Assembly (NCBI GenBank): GCA_018267135.1
Contig: JAFDZA010000010.1
Coordinates: 62,001-126,000, forward strand
Length of the DNA stretch: 64,000 nt
Source of the DNA: Bacteroidota bacterium
GTDB lineage: Bacteria > Bacteroidota > Bacteroidia > Cytophagales > Cyclobacteriaceae
Reading direction: 5' to 3'
The translations under genes were made by a program, and so were the position numbers. This document shows positions 7,578 through 15,990 of the stretch, piece by piece; the first letter of the stretch is position 1; every line of letters starts with the position of its first letter. A model generated the notes under the pieces. It was not told the origin of the DNA. It saw only the letters and a list, made by a program, of their open reading frames with translations, and searched no databases.

Positions 7578-8909
7578 CTAACGTCCGAAGGGATTTAAGG
7601 CTCCCATTGCCCGCTTGCCTCCGCCCATTTTATTCATGGTCTTCATCATCTTGCGCATGTCTTCAAATTGTTTGAGCAGTTGGTTTACTTGCTGAATGGA
7701 CGTGCCGCTACCCTTGGCCAGCCGGGTTTTACGGCTGCTGTTTAGAATTTCAGGGGTGGCTCTTTCTTTGAGTGTCATCGACTGGATGATGGCCTCCACA
7801 GGCTTAAAAGCATTTTCATCAAAATCAACTCCTTTCATGGCCTTACTCACACCGGGAATCATGCTCAGCATATCTTTCATGTTGCCCATTTTTTTTACTT
7901 GCTCGAGCTGCGAAAGAAAGTCGTTAAAATCAAATTGATTTTTGCGCATTTTGGCATTGAGCCTGCGCGCTTCTTCCTGGTCAAATGTTTCCTGGGCTTT
8001 CTCCACCAAACTTACCACATCGCCCATGCCGAGAATACGGCCGGCCATCCGGTCGGGGTAAAAGCGATCAATCGCTTCCATCTTCTCGCCAGACGAAATA
8101 AATTTAATTGGTTTCTCTACCACCCTGCGAATAGAAAGAGCCGCTCCTCCGCGGGTATCGCCATCCAACTTCGTCAGTACCACACCATCAAAATTCAAGC
8201 GGTCGTGAAAGGCTTTGGCTGTGTTTACCGCATCTTGGCCGGTCATCGAATCTACCACAAACAAAGTTTCGGAAGGGCGTAGTGTTTCTTTCAACTTGGC
8301 AATTTCATTCATCATCTCTTCGTCCACGGCCAGCCGGCCGGCCGTATCTACAATTACCACGCGGTGGTTGTTTTTCTTAGCATGTTCAATGGCTGCTCTG
8401 GCGATTTTTACGGCATCCTTATTTTCCGGTTCGGCATAAACTTCTACACCAATTTGTTCGCCTAAAACTTTTAATTGATCAATAGCAGCCGGCCGGTAAA
8501 TATCACAAGCCGTTAAAAGCACTTGTCGGCCCTGACGTTTTAAATAGTTTGCCAGTTTTCCAGAAAAGGTTGTTTTCCCTGATCCTTGTAAGCCGGCAAT
8601 TAAAATTACGGCCGGGTTGCCCTCTATTTTTATTTCCTCTCCCTGGCTACCCATCAGCCGGGTCAGTTCATCGTTCGTTACTTTGGTGAGTAATTGCCCC
8701 GGGCTGATGGCCGTGAGCACATTCATGCCCATGGCTTTCGTTTTAATCTCGTCTGTTACTTCTTTGGCAATTTTGTAGTTAACGTCTGCATCAATCAACG
8801 CTTTGCGAATTTCCTTGATGGTGCCGGCTACGTTAATTTCCGAAATGCGTCCCTGCCCGCGCAGAGATTGAAATGCTTTTTCGAGTTTAAGACTTAAATT
8901 ATCAAACAT
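7578..8909 (-). CDS. ffh: Signal recognition particle GTPase Ffh
   Basis: A 443-residue SRP54-type GTPase that binds signal sequences at the ribosome with 4.5S RNA and delivers them to FtsY. The N domain covers residues 1-95. The G domain holds the P-loop GLQGSGKTT (Lys112), DTAGRLAVDEEMM and TKLDGDTRGG. The M domain from about residue 325 is Met-rich and carries the RNA-binding stretch GSGTSIQQVNQLLKQF before a Met-rich tail. Length is normal for Ffh. It lies downstream of the aromatic operon but has its own well-matched promoter in the 126-bp gap, so it is probably transcribed separately. Confidence 0.97.
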   Translation of the reverse strand: MFDNLSLKLEKAFQSLRGQGRISEINVAGTIKEIRKALIDADVNYKIAKEVTDEIKTKAMGMNVLTAISPGQLLTKVTNDELTRLMGSQGEEIKIEGNPAVILIAGLQGSGKTTFSGKLANYLKRQGRQVLLTACDIYRPAAIDQLKVLGEQIGVEVYAEPENKDAVKIARAAIEHAKKNNHRVVIVDTAGRLAVDEEMMNEIAKLKETLRPSETLFVVDSMTGQDAVNTAKAFHDRLNFDGVVLTKLDGDTRGGAALSIRRVVEKPIKFISSGEKMEAIDRFYPDRMAGRILGMGDVVSLVEKAQETFDQEEARRLNAKMRKNQFDFNDFLSQLEQVKKMGNMKDMLSMIPGVSKAMKGVDFDENAFKPVEAIIQSMTLKERATPEILNSSRKTRLAKGSGTSIQQVNQLLKQFEDMRKMMKTMNKMGGGKRAMGALNPFGR

Positions 8910-8949
8910 GATTCAGAGTTATCTAGATTACAGAATAGAAAATATCAGG

Positions 8950-8979
8950 CAAAGGTATCGGTTTTTTTGGCAAGGCGAA
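8950..8979 (-). promoter_or_regulatory. Promoter of ffh (Bacteroidota type)
   Basis: On the minus strand TACCTTTG (8950-8957) fits the Bacteroidota -7 box TAnnTTTG exactly. Nineteen bases upstream is TTC (8977-8979) in place of the TTG core of the -33 box. The start codon of ffh lies about 40 bases downstream. Confidence 0.6.
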
Positions 8980-9035
8980 TGGTCTTTTCTACTCCCTACC
9001 TGCGCCCTTTGCATCTAATTTTCTATTCCGTTTTT

Positions 9036-10124
9036 TTACACTTTTACTTCCGTTTTGTTCATCACTTTTTCTTGTACCTGAATCGATTCATGGTGAACCA
9101 GCCGCAGCAGATCGCGGGTAAAGCCCTCATCCAGCCCCATGGCTTTGCTCAGCGTTACACGGGTTTTAATAATTTCTTCCCATCGCCCTACTTGTAAAAT
9201 AGTTACATTATTATCTTTTTTATACTGACCTATTTTTTCAGAAATTTTCATCCGGGCAGCCATTTTTTGCATGATCTCATCATCGAGGTGGTCAATCTGC
9301 TCGCGCAGCACACTGAGGGTGTCTTTAAACATTTTATTTTCGCTGGATACGGAGCGCACCACCAGCTCGCTCACTATTTTTCCGAGCGCGGCCGGGGTTA
9401 CTTGTTGTTTGGCATCACTCCAGGCAGCATCGGGGTGGATGTGGCTTTCAATCATAAGGCCGGCCATATCGAGGTCGAGTGCTTTCTGCGAGATAAATGC
9501 AATCAGGTCTCGGTTGCCGCTGATGTGGCTGGGGTCGCAGATTATTTCCAGTTCGGGCAAACGGGTTTTCAGTTCGATGGCAATATCCCACATGGGCAGG
9601 TTTCGAAACGGTCCTTTTTCGTGCGAAGAAAACCCGCGGTGAATGGCGGCCATGGTTTTAATGCCGGCTTTGCTGAGGCGCTCCATCGCTCCAATCCATA
9701 GTTCTAAATCAGGGTTAACCGGGTTTTTTACCATCACCGGAATATCAACGCCTTTCAGCGAATCGGCCACTTCTTGTACGGAAAACGGATTTACGGTAGT
9801 GCGTGCTCCGATCCAAAGTATATCTACTCCGGCTTTTAGCGAGGCTTCTACATGGGCAGCATTGGCCACTTCGGTAGTTACGGGCAAGCCGGTTTCTTTT
9901 TTAGCGGCCATCAGCCATTGCAACCCAATGTCACCTGCACCTTCGTACTGGCCGGGGCGGGTGCGGGGTTTCCAAATGCCAGCCCGCAGGGCGTGTACTT
10001 TTCCGGTGGCGGCAATTTGCTTAGCCGTGGCGATGGTTTGCTCTTCCGTTTCGGCACTGCATGGCCCGCTAATTATAATGGGGCGGTGGATGTTTAAAAA
10101 TTGGGAGATGGATTGGAAGTTCAT
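9036..10124 (-). CDS. Bifunctional DAHP synthase / chorismate mutase (AroQ type)
   Basis: A 362-residue fusion. Residues 1-260 form a short type-I DAHP synthase, which joins phosphoenolpyruvate and erythrose 4-phosphate; motifs are PIIISGPCSAET near residue 16 and LRAGIWKPRTRPG near residue 46. Residues from about 268 form an all-helical AroQ chorismate mutase (LREQIDHLDDEIMQKMAARM, then KISEKIGQYKK). The fusion puts the first shikimate step and the first Phe/Tyr branch step in one protein, and in such fusions the mutase domain also serves feedback control by prephenate. It is the last gene of the leftward operon pheA - aminotransferase - tyrA - this gene, 30 bp after tyrA. Confidence 0.95.
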   Translation of the reverse strand: MNFQSISQFLNIHRPIIISGPCSAETEEQTIATAKQIAATGKVHALRAGIWKPRTRPGQYEGAGDIGLQWLMAAKKETGLPVTTEVANAAHVEASLKAGVDILWIGARTTVNPFSVQEVADSLKGVDIPVMVKNPVNPDLELWIGAMERLSKAGIKTMAAIHRGFSSHEKGPFRNLPMWDIAIELKTRLPELEIICDPSHISGNRDLIAFISQKALDLDMAGLMIESHIHPDAAWSDAKQQVTPAALGKIVSELVVRSVSSENKMFKDTLSVLREQIDHLDDEIMQKMAARMKISEKIGQYKKDNNVTILQVGRWEEIIKTRVTLSKAMGLDEGFTRDLLRLVHHESIQVQEKVMNKTEVKV

Positions 10125-10154
10125 GTTCGGTTATTAAAAGGGTGATGATAAAGA

Positions 10155-11000
10155 TTAACTTTTTAGTACACGTTTAATGTCATTTGCTTTCGTCATAATC
10201 TGATGGAGTTCCTTTTCGTCCCGCTTCATCAGATGATATTGAAATTTTTGAAGATGCATGATATATTCGGCCAGGGCCTGGCTCAGATATTCGGCATTCT
10301 GCTTAAAGATGGGGGCCCACATATCGGGCGAGCTTTTTGCTAAGCGCACCGTTGAGGCAAACCCGCTGCCGGCCAAATCAAAAATATTCTTTTCATCTTT
10401 TTCAATATCCAAAACAGTTTGCCCCAGCAAAAACGAACTTACATGCGAAAGATGCGAAACATAGGCTACGTGCTTGTCGTGCTCTACCGAATCCATAAAA
10501 ATGGTTTTCATTTTCAGTGTTTCAAAAACACGAAATGCCAACAACAGAGCTTTCTCCGATGATTTTTCCCGCTCGCAAATAATGTTCGTCTTCCCATCAA
10601 ACAAGCCTAAAAAGGCTGCCCCGGGCCCGGAAAATTCTGTACCGGCAATGGGGTGTGCTGCTACATACTGGCTTCGTCTGGGGTGGTGGCTCACGGTTTG
10701 GCAGATCAGGTCTTTTGTAGAGCCGGTATCTATTACCACCGTGTTCTCTCCGATCGAATCTAAGATGTGAGGCAAGAAAGCAGACGTGGCACTAACGGGA
10801 ATCGAAACAATAATTAAATCGGCAGACAAAAAAGAATTGTTTTCATAAACGATTTGATCTACCAAACCCAATTCAATAGCTTGTGCCGCATGGCTTTCGT
10901 TTTTGTCTATGCCATAAACGGTTGTGGCCAGCCCTGCTTTACGCAAGGCCAAAGCAATAGAACCTCCAATTAACCCCAAACCGATTATCGTAATTTTCAT
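10155..11000 (-). CDS. tyrA: Prephenate dehydrogenase
   Basis: A 281-residue NAD(P)-dependent prephenate or arogenate dehydrogenase of tyrosine synthesis. The N-terminal Rossmann fold begins with GLGLIGGS (glycines at residues 7, 9 and 12). The catalytic His is in YVAAHPIAGTEFSGP near residue 115. The helical dimerisation domain follows, with SHLSHVSSFLLG near residue 185. There is no C-terminal ACT domain, so feedback control probably comes from elsewhere, for example from the operon leader. Its start codon overlaps the end of the aminotransferase gene by 4 bases, pointing to translational coupling. Confidence 0.94.
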   Translation of the reverse strand: MKITIIGLGLIGGSIALALRKAGLATTVYGIDKNESHAAQAIELGLVDQIVYENNSFLSADLIIVSIPVSATSAFLPHILDSIGENTVVIDTGSTKDLICQTVSHHPRRSQYVAAHPIAGTEFSGPGAAFLGLFDGKTNIICEREKSSEKALLLAFRVFETLKMKTIFMDSVEHDKHVAYVSHLSHVSSFLLGQTVLDIEKDEKNIFDLAGSGFASTVRLAKSSPDMWAPIFKQNAEYLSQALAEYIMHLQKFQYHLMKRDEKELHQIMTKANDIKRVLKS

Positions 11001-12175
11001 TTCGTATGAGGTATTTGAGAAAGATAATTTTTAATTCGGCCCAACGCTTCCTTCAATTTTTCTTCCGGGGCGCAAAGTGAAACCCGGATATACCTCTCGC
11101 CTGCGTTTCCAAAAATAAATCCGGGCGTGATAAACACTTTCGTTCGATACAAAAGTTCATCAATCCATTTTTCAATGGTGTGGATGGAGTTGGGGGCTTT
11201 TGCCCAAACAAACAAGCCCGATTGCTGTCGCGAAAAAGTACAGCCGAGAGTTTCGAGGAGGTTATAGGCGGCCGCTTGCCGCTGACGGTACAAGTCGTTT
11301 TGTTTCTGAAACCATGCCGGGCCGTTCTTCAGAGCCTCTACAGCCGCGTGTTGCAGCCCTAAAAACATGCCCGAGTCCATATTGCTTTTCACTTTTAATA
11401 CGGCCTCAATCAACTGTTTGTTTCCGGCTACCCAACCAATGCGCCAGCCGGCCATGTTATGGCTTTTGCTGAGCGAATTTAATTCCAGCGCTACTTCGTC
11501 TGCTCCGGGAATGGATAGAATACTTTGCGGGTCGTTGTTTAAAATTAAACTGTACGGATTGTCGTTTACGATCAGAAAATGATATTGGCGCGCCAGTTTT
11601 ACCAACTCGGTCAGCTCTTGGCGCGAGGCAATACGCCCGGTGGGCATGTGTGGAAAATTTACCCACATTACCTTCACTCTCGAGAGATCTTTTTTCTTAA
11701 GCTCTTCTATATCTATGCCCCAGTTCAATTCTTCTTTCAAGATATAGGGAACCAGCCTGGCACCTACCAGATTAGAAACCGATGAATAAGTAGGATACCC
11801 CGGATTAGGAATGAGCACTTCATCGCCTTCATTAACAAAAGCCATACTGATGTGCATGATTCCTTCTTTCGAACCCATCAGTGGTAATATTTCAGTTTCG
11901 GAGTTGAGCGACACAGAATAAGTGGTCGAATAAAAATCGGCTATCGCTTGCCGCAAAGGCGGAATCCCTTTATAGTTTTGGTAGCCGTGATGAGCCGGGT
12001 TTTTAGCGGATGCGTTCAGCGCCTCAATGGCCTCCGCAGAGGGAGCCAGGTCAGGGCTGCCAATGCCTAAATTAATCACCCGCAGATCGGGCGTATCCAG
12101 GGTGCGCACCTCCGCCAGTTTTTTGCTGAAGTAATATTCTTCTACCTGGTTAATTCGTTTGGCTGTTTCAATCAT
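10997..12175 (-). CDS. PLP-dependent aminotransferase, class I/II (aromatic branch)
   Basis: A 392-residue fold-type I aminotransferase. The PLP lysine is Lys237 in LNSLSKSHNMAGWRIGW. NLGIGSPDLAP near residue 35 forms the N-terminal substrate-facing loop, and VNDNPYSLIL near residue 203 supplies the Asp/Tyr that contact the cofactor. A C-terminal Arg in RYIRVSLC would bind the substrate carboxylate. Its place between pheA and tyrA, with a 4-base overlap to tyrA, suggests it transaminates phenylpyruvate, 4-hydroxyphenylpyruvate or prephenate. By sequence alone, aspartate or other substrates cannot be excluded. Confidence 0.9.
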   Translation of the reverse strand: MIETAKRINQVEEYYFSKKLAEVRTLDTPDLRVINLGIGSPDLAPSAEAIEALNASAKNPAHHGYQNYKGIPPLRQAIADFYSTTYSVSLNSETEILPLMGSKEGIMHISMAFVNEGDEVLIPNPGYPTYSSVSNLVGARLVPYILKEELNWGIDIEELKKKDLSRVKVMWVNFPHMPTGRIASRQELTELVKLARQYHFLIVNDNPYSLILNNDPQSILSIPGADEVALELNSLSKSHNMAGWRIGWVAGNKQLIEAVLKVKSNMDSGMFLGLQHAAVEALKNGPAWFQKQNDLYRQRQAAAYNLLETLGCTFSRQQSGLFVWAKAPNSIHTIEKWIDELLYRTKVFITPGFIFGNAGERYIRVSLCAPEEKLKEALGRIKNYLSQIPHTK

Positions 12176-12208
12176 ATTTTTTCAGTTCGCTTCGTTGCCA
12201 TCGGCTGT

Positions 12209-13051
12209 CTACTTATATTCTATCTTTCCTTTTTTATATTCTCCTAAAATCGTCAGGTTTCTTACCTGCCGCAACACCTGGCTTACCGCCTCATCATAAT
12301 TTTTTCTACGCTTCCATTCTACATCTATATGGATAGAGTATTCGCTGGGTTTGCCGATGATCGGGATGGATTGGATTTTGGTTAAATTGATAGCATGGGT
12401 TTTAAATGTCATCAAGGCCTCGGCCAAGCTGCCCACTTCATTGGCTACTTCAAAGCAGAGTGAAGCTTTGTTGGCATCGGCATGGCCGTTAGCCCTGCGC
12501 GATAGCACCAGAAAACGGGTAAAATTCTTTTTATGAGTTTCGATTCGTTTCTCTAAAATAGCAAGGCCAAATTTTTTGGCGGCATATTCGTTGGCAATGG
12601 CCGCGGTGTCTTTCAGTTTTTTTTCTGCCACCTTCCGGGCCGAGTAGGCGGTATCATCGCTTTCGCGAATGTCAATGCCCTTTAGCCGATACAGGTAATC
12701 CGAACATTGGCGAATGGCCATGGGGTGGCTTTCAATATTTTTAATATCATTCAGTTTCACTCCGGGCAGCGCCAGCAGGTGCATATGAATGGGCAAATAC
12801 ACTTCTCCGATAATAGCAAAATGATGCTCCTGCAATAAAAAATAGTTAGGCAGAATGCTTCCTGCAATTGAGTTTTCAATAGCCATCATGGCAAAATCAC
12901 TTTCTTCTTTTTTTAAAGACTCGCAAAGTGCATGAAATGAAAGACACTCTATCGGCTCAAACGGTTCGGCAAAATAGGTGAGCGCTGCCACTTCATGAAA
13001 ACTGGTGGCAATGCCTTGAATGGCTATTTTTAATTTTCTCTTCTTTCCCAT
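12209..13051 (-). CDS. pheA: Prephenate dehydratase
   Basis: A 280-residue prephenate dehydratase, which turns prephenate into phenylpyruvate for phenylalanine synthesis. The catalytic domain (residues 7-185) holds ENSIAGSI near 59-66 and the TRF catalytic motif at 178-180 (NFTRFLVL). An ACT regulatory domain follows from about 200 (VGSLAEALMTFKTHAINLTKI), although the usual ESRP signature is replaced by QSIPIIGKPSEY. The N-terminal sequence GIATSFHEVAA differs from the common GPxGTFS but keeps the spacing. It is the first gene of the aromatic operon, preceded by a leader peptide and a terminator 11 bases upstream, the layout of an attenuator. Confidence 0.95.
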   Translation of the reverse strand: MGKKRKLKIAIQGIATSFHEVAALTYFAEPFEPIECLSFHALCESLKKEESDFAMMAIENSIAGSILPNYFLLQEHHFAIIGEVYLPIHMHLLALPGVKLNDIKNIESHPMAIRQCSDYLYRLKGIDIRESDDTAYSARKVAEKKLKDTAAIANEYAAKKFGLAILEKRIETHKKNFTRFLVLSRRANGHADANKASLCFEVANEVGSLAEALMTFKTHAINLTKIQSIPIIGKPSEYSIHIDVEWKRRKNYDEAVSQVLRQVRNLTILGEYKKGKIEYK

Positions 13052-13062
13052 AATTAATAAAT

Positions 13063-13088
13063 AAAAAACCCCGATTGAGTCGGGGCTT
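13063..13088 (-). terminator. Attenuator terminator ahead of pheA
   Basis: On the minus strand CCCCGA (13080-13085) pairs with TCGGGG (13069-13074) across a five-base loop. A G-U and several A-U pairs can extend the stem, and a run of six T (13063-13068) follows. The T run ends 11 bases before the pheA ATG, so this terminator acts inside the leader of the operon, not at the end of another gene. Its 5' arm (13081-13088) is also an exact 8-base complement of the segment at the leader-peptide stop codon. Confidence 0.85.
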
Positions 13089-13126
13089 TTGTTGCTATTT
13101 TCGTTTTGTTTATTTCTGCTTTACAA

Positions 13127-13185
13127 AGCGATTTTACTTCAAGCCCCGGAGGAGTTGATAAAATAAAACCAAAAATAAAATCGCT
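13127..13185 (-). promoter_or_regulatory. Competing leader RNA pairings (pause / anti-terminator arms)
   Basis: Two alternative pairings can be read on the minus strand. First, AGCGATTTTA inside the leader frame (13176-13185) is a perfect 10-base complement of TAAAATCGCT just past its stop codon (13127-13136). Second, CGGGGCTT covering the last leader codons and the first base of the stop codon (13141-13148) is a perfect 8-base complement of the 5' arm of the terminator (13081-13088). A ribosome stalled in the aromatic codons would leave 13141-13148 free to block the terminator; a ribosome at the stop codon would cover it and let the terminator form. The pairing is seen; the mechanism is inferred. 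Confidence 0.7.
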
Positions 13186-13198
13186 GTACCGTATTCAT
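13139..13198 (-). CDS. Aromatic-rich leader peptide of the pheA operon
   Basis: A 19-codon reading frame (ATG at 13198, TGA at 13139-13141) reads MNTVQRFYFWFYFINSSGA. Seven codons in a row are aromatic: four Phe, two Tyr and one Trp. It lies about 88 bases upstream of pheA and directly before an intrinsic terminator, so it looks like an attenuation leader comparable in logic to the enterobacterial pheL and trpL peptides. The mix of all three aromatic residues fits an operon that includes the first common step (DAHP synthase). The peptide is too short for standard gene callers. No clear Shine-Dalgarno is needed in this phylum; GAGG lies just before the ATG but too close to be typical. Confidence 0.8.
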   Translation of the reverse strand: MNTVQRFYFWFYFINSSGA

Positions 13199-13304
13199 GG
13201 CCTCAAATAAAAAGGAAAAAATATTGATGTACAACATTTTGTTTTCTGTTTTTAAATTATTTTTTTGACTAACGCCCGTTATTTACCGGAATCTGAAACA
13301 CAAC

Positions 13305-13336
13305 TTAATAGGGCTAAGCACAAACTATTACATTTG
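13305..13336 (+). promoter_or_regulatory. Putative purH promoter
   Basis: TACATTTG at 13329-13336 matches the Bacteroidota -7 box TAnnTTTG. A weaker TTA (13305-13307) lies 21 bases upstream where TTG is expected. The purH ATG follows 26 bases downstream. The same 310-bp gap holds the divergent leader region of pheA; apart from these sites I see nothing else between 13199 and 13304. Confidence 0.5.
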
Positions 13337-13361
13337 CGCTTTCTAAAAAAAGAAGTTAGGT

Positions 13362-14888
13362 ATGAGCCAGAAAAAAATTACCCGGGCCTTGATTTCTGTT
13401 TATTATAAAGACGGATTAGAGCCCATCCTTCATGCATTAGCCAAAAACAACGTAGAATTTGTCTCCACCGGGGGCACGGAAGAGTTCATTAAAAAACTAG
13501 GCTACCCCGTAATGCCAGTAGAACAACTAACCGGCTACCCTTCCATTTTTGGCGGGCGAGTAAAAACGTTGCACCCGGCTATATTTGGCGGCATCCTTTT
13601 TAGACGTGACGAGGCAGCCGATGTGAAACAGGCTGCCGATTTTAAAATTGCCCCCATCGATTTGGTTATCGTTGATCTGTATCCATTTGAAGAAACCGTA
13701 GCTCAGGGCGGAAGTGAAGAAGATATTATCGAGAAAATTGACATTGGAGGGATTTCGCTGATTCGCGGAGCCGCCAAAAATTTTAATGATGTACTGATCG
13801 TTTCCTCGCGCAGTCAGTATGCAGACGTACTGGAACTGCTCATCAAAAATAATTCATCTACCACTTTGGCCGATCGGAAAAAATTTGCTTCCCTCGCCTT
13901 CGATGTTACCTCTCATTATGATTCGGCCATCTTCCGGTATTTTAATGCAGAACAATCCGTTTCAAGTTTTAAAGCAAGCTACGCTAACGGGCGTGTGTTG
14001 CGCTATGGTGAAAACCCACACCAGAAAGGAATTTATTTTGGAGATCTTGAAGGTTTGTTTGAGCAACTGAACGGAAAAGAACTTTCATACAACAATTTGG
14101 TAGATGTAGATGCCGCCCTGAATCTGATACACGAATTTCAAGACCAAACCGCCTTCGTTATTATAAAACATACCAATGCCTGCGGGGTGGCCACCGCCCC
14201 TACGCTAAAAGAAGCTTATTTAAAAGCATTGCAGGCTGATACGCTTTCCGCTTTTGGCGGAGTGTTGGCTTCTAATCAAAAAATTGACCTGGCCGCAGCC
14301 GAGGAAATCAATAAACTCTTTTTCGAAATCTTGATTGCCCCCGGCTTCGACTCAAATGCACTGGCGTTATTGAAATCGAAAAAAAACCGTATCCTGCTCA
14401 ACCAAAAACAAACGCTTACGGCCACTAAACAATTTAAAAGTTTACTCAATGGAGTAATTGAGCAAGACCAGGACAGACATACCGATTCGCAAGCCGATTT
14501 GAAAACGGTAACCCAGCGCTCCCCCACACAGGCAGAAGTGCAGGCACTTTTATTTGCCAGCAAAGTATGCAAGCACACCAAATCTAACACCATTATATTG
14601 GCGGTAGATGGCCAAATGCTATCCAGCGGGGTAGGGCAAACCAGCCGTGTAGATGCCCTCCGGCAAGCCATCGAAAAGGCTAAATCATTCGGCTTTAATT
14701 TAAAAGGGTCGGTGATGGCCTCGGATGCGTTCTTTCCTTTTCCGGATTGCGTAGAAATTGCCAGCCAAGAAGGCATTACTGCCGTTATTCAGCCGGGCGG
14801 TTCCATTAAAGACCAGGACTCCATTGACTTTTGCAACCACCAAAACATGGCTATGGTATTTACCGGCTACCGTCATTTTAAACATTGA
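13362..14888 (+). CDS. purH: Bifunctional AICAR transformylase / IMP cyclohydrolase
   Basis: A 508-residue PurH that performs the last two steps of purine synthesis: formylation of AICAR with 10-formyl-THF, then ring closure to IMP. The N-terminal MGS-like cyclohydrolase domain spans residues 1-195 (STGGTEEFIKKLG near 34, FGGRVKTLHPAIFGG near 64). The AICAR transformylase domain follows with RYGENPHQKG near 210 and the catalytic Lys269-His270 in IIKHTNACGVA. The C-terminus has SDAFFPFPD and the usual ending MVFTGYRHFKH. Length is normal. It is transcribed away from the aromatic operon and is 72 bp upstream of mreB. Confidence 0.97.
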   Translation: MSQKKITRALISVYYKDGLEPILHALAKNNVEFVSTGGTEEFIKKLGYPVMPVEQLTGYPSIFGGRVKTLHPAIFGGILFRRDEAADVKQAADFKIAPIDLVIVDLYPFEETVAQGGSEEDIIEKIDIGGISLIRGAAKNFNDVLIVSSRSQYADVLELLIKNNSSTTLADRKKFASLAFDVTSHYDSAIFRYFNAEQSVSSFKASYANGRVLRYGENPHQKGIYFGDLEGLFEQLNGKELSYNNLVDVDAALNLIHEFQDQTAFVIIKHTNACGVATAPTLKEAYLKALQADTLSAFGGVLASNQKIDLAAAEEINKLFFEILIAPGFDSNALALLKSKKNRILLNQKQTLTATKQFKSLLNGVIEQDQDRHTDSQADLKTVTQRSPTQAEVQALLFASKVCKHTKSNTIILAVDGQMLSSGVGQTSRVDALRQAIEKAKSFGFNLKGSVMASDAFFPFPDCVEIASQEGITAVIQPGGSIKDQDSIDFCNHQNMAMVFTGYRHFKH

Positions 14889-14960
14889 TGGAAAGTCCTT
14901 TTCAGTTACAGGCATTATTTCTGTAATTTCACCCCTTCATTTACACGCAGGAAAATTTAC

Positions 14961-15986
14961 ATGGGACTTTTCGATTTCTTTACCAGCGATATTGCCATAG
15001 ACTTGGGCACCGCCAATACGTTGATCATCCACAAAGACAAAGTAATGGTGGATGAACCCAGCATCATTGCCATAGACAAGACCAGCAACCGTGTGCTCGC
15101 CATTGGGCGCGAGGCTATGCAAATGCACGAAAAAACACACGATAACATCAAAACCATCCGTCCTTTAAAGGAGGGTGTAATAGCAGATTTCCATGCAGCC
15201 GAAATGATGATTCGGGGTATGATTAAAATGATTGATACCGGTCGGAAATTTTTTCCTCCCTCGCTACGCATGGTTATCTGTGTGCCTTCGGCCATTACTG
15301 AAGTAGAAAAACGAGCCGTGCGCGACTCGGCCGAGCACGCGAACGCCAAAGAAGTATATATGATTTACGAGCCGATTGCCGCAGCCATTGGCACCGGCAT
15401 TGACATCGAGCAACCGGTGGGCAATATGGTAGTAGATATTGGGGGAGGCACTACCGACATTGCCGTGATTACCCTTTCGGGAATTGTGTGCGACCAATCG
15501 ATCCGCATTGCGGGCGATACTTTTAACCGCGATATCTTAGATTATATGCGCAGGCAGCATAATCTGCTGATCGGAGAACGTTCGGCCGAGCGGGTAAAAA
15601 TTGAAGTAGGATCGGCCATGACGGAATTAGACGATGGCCCCGAAGATTATGAAATCAGAGGGCGCGATCTGATGACGGGAATTCCAAAAACTATCAAGAT
15701 ATCTTATTCTGAAGTAGCCTTTGCGTTAGATAAGTCCGTTTCTAAGTTAGAAGAAGCCGTGCTAAAAGCATTGGAATTATCGCCTCCCGAATTATCGGCT
15801 GATATTTATGAGCGTGGAATTTACCTGACTGGCGGAGGTGCTATGTTGCGCGGGTTAGACAAACGTCTGGCCCTGAAAACAAAATTGCCCATTCATGTAG
15901 CCGAAGATCCGTTGCGTGCCGTGGTACGCGGAACCGGTGTGGCCTTAAAAAATCTCAACCAATACCGTAAAGTGCTGATGACCTGA
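14961..15986 (+). CDS. mreB: Rod shape-determining actin-like protein MreB
   Basis: A 341-residue bacterial actin that forms membrane-bound filaments guiding cell-wall elongation. Phosphate-binding motifs are DLGTANTLI near residue 13 and DIGGGTTDIAVI near residue 160; TGGGAMLRGLDK near residue 290 forms the adenosine site. The N-terminus MGLFDFFTSD is amphipathic and would bind the membrane. It heads the run mreB-mreC-mreD-pbp2-rodA, with the next gene 4 bp away. Length and motif order are typical. The cell is therefore expected to be rod-shaped or filamentous at some stage. Confidence 0.97.
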   Translation: MGLFDFFTSDIAIDLGTANTLIIHKDKVMVDEPSIIAIDKTSNRVLAIGREAMQMHEKTHDNIKTIRPLKEGVIADFHAAEMMIRGMIKMIDTGRKFFPPSLRMVICVPSAITEVEKRAVRDSAEHANAKEVYMIYEPIAAAIGTGIDIEQPVGNMVVDIGGGTTDIAVITLSGIVCDQSIRIAGDTFNRDILDYMRRQHNLLIGERSAERVKIEVGSAMTELDDGPEDYEIRGRDLMTGIPKTIKISYSEVAFALDKSVSKLEEAVLKALELSPPELSADIYERGIYLTGGGAMLRGLDKRLALKTKLPIHVAEDPLRAVVRGTGVALKNLNQYRKVLMT

Positions 15987-15990
15987 TGGA

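Noticed and set aside
9267..10137. Overlapping plus-strand frames opposite the DAHP synthase gene
   Set aside because: They lie fully against a well-supported gene on the minus strand, and their products have no recognisable motifs.
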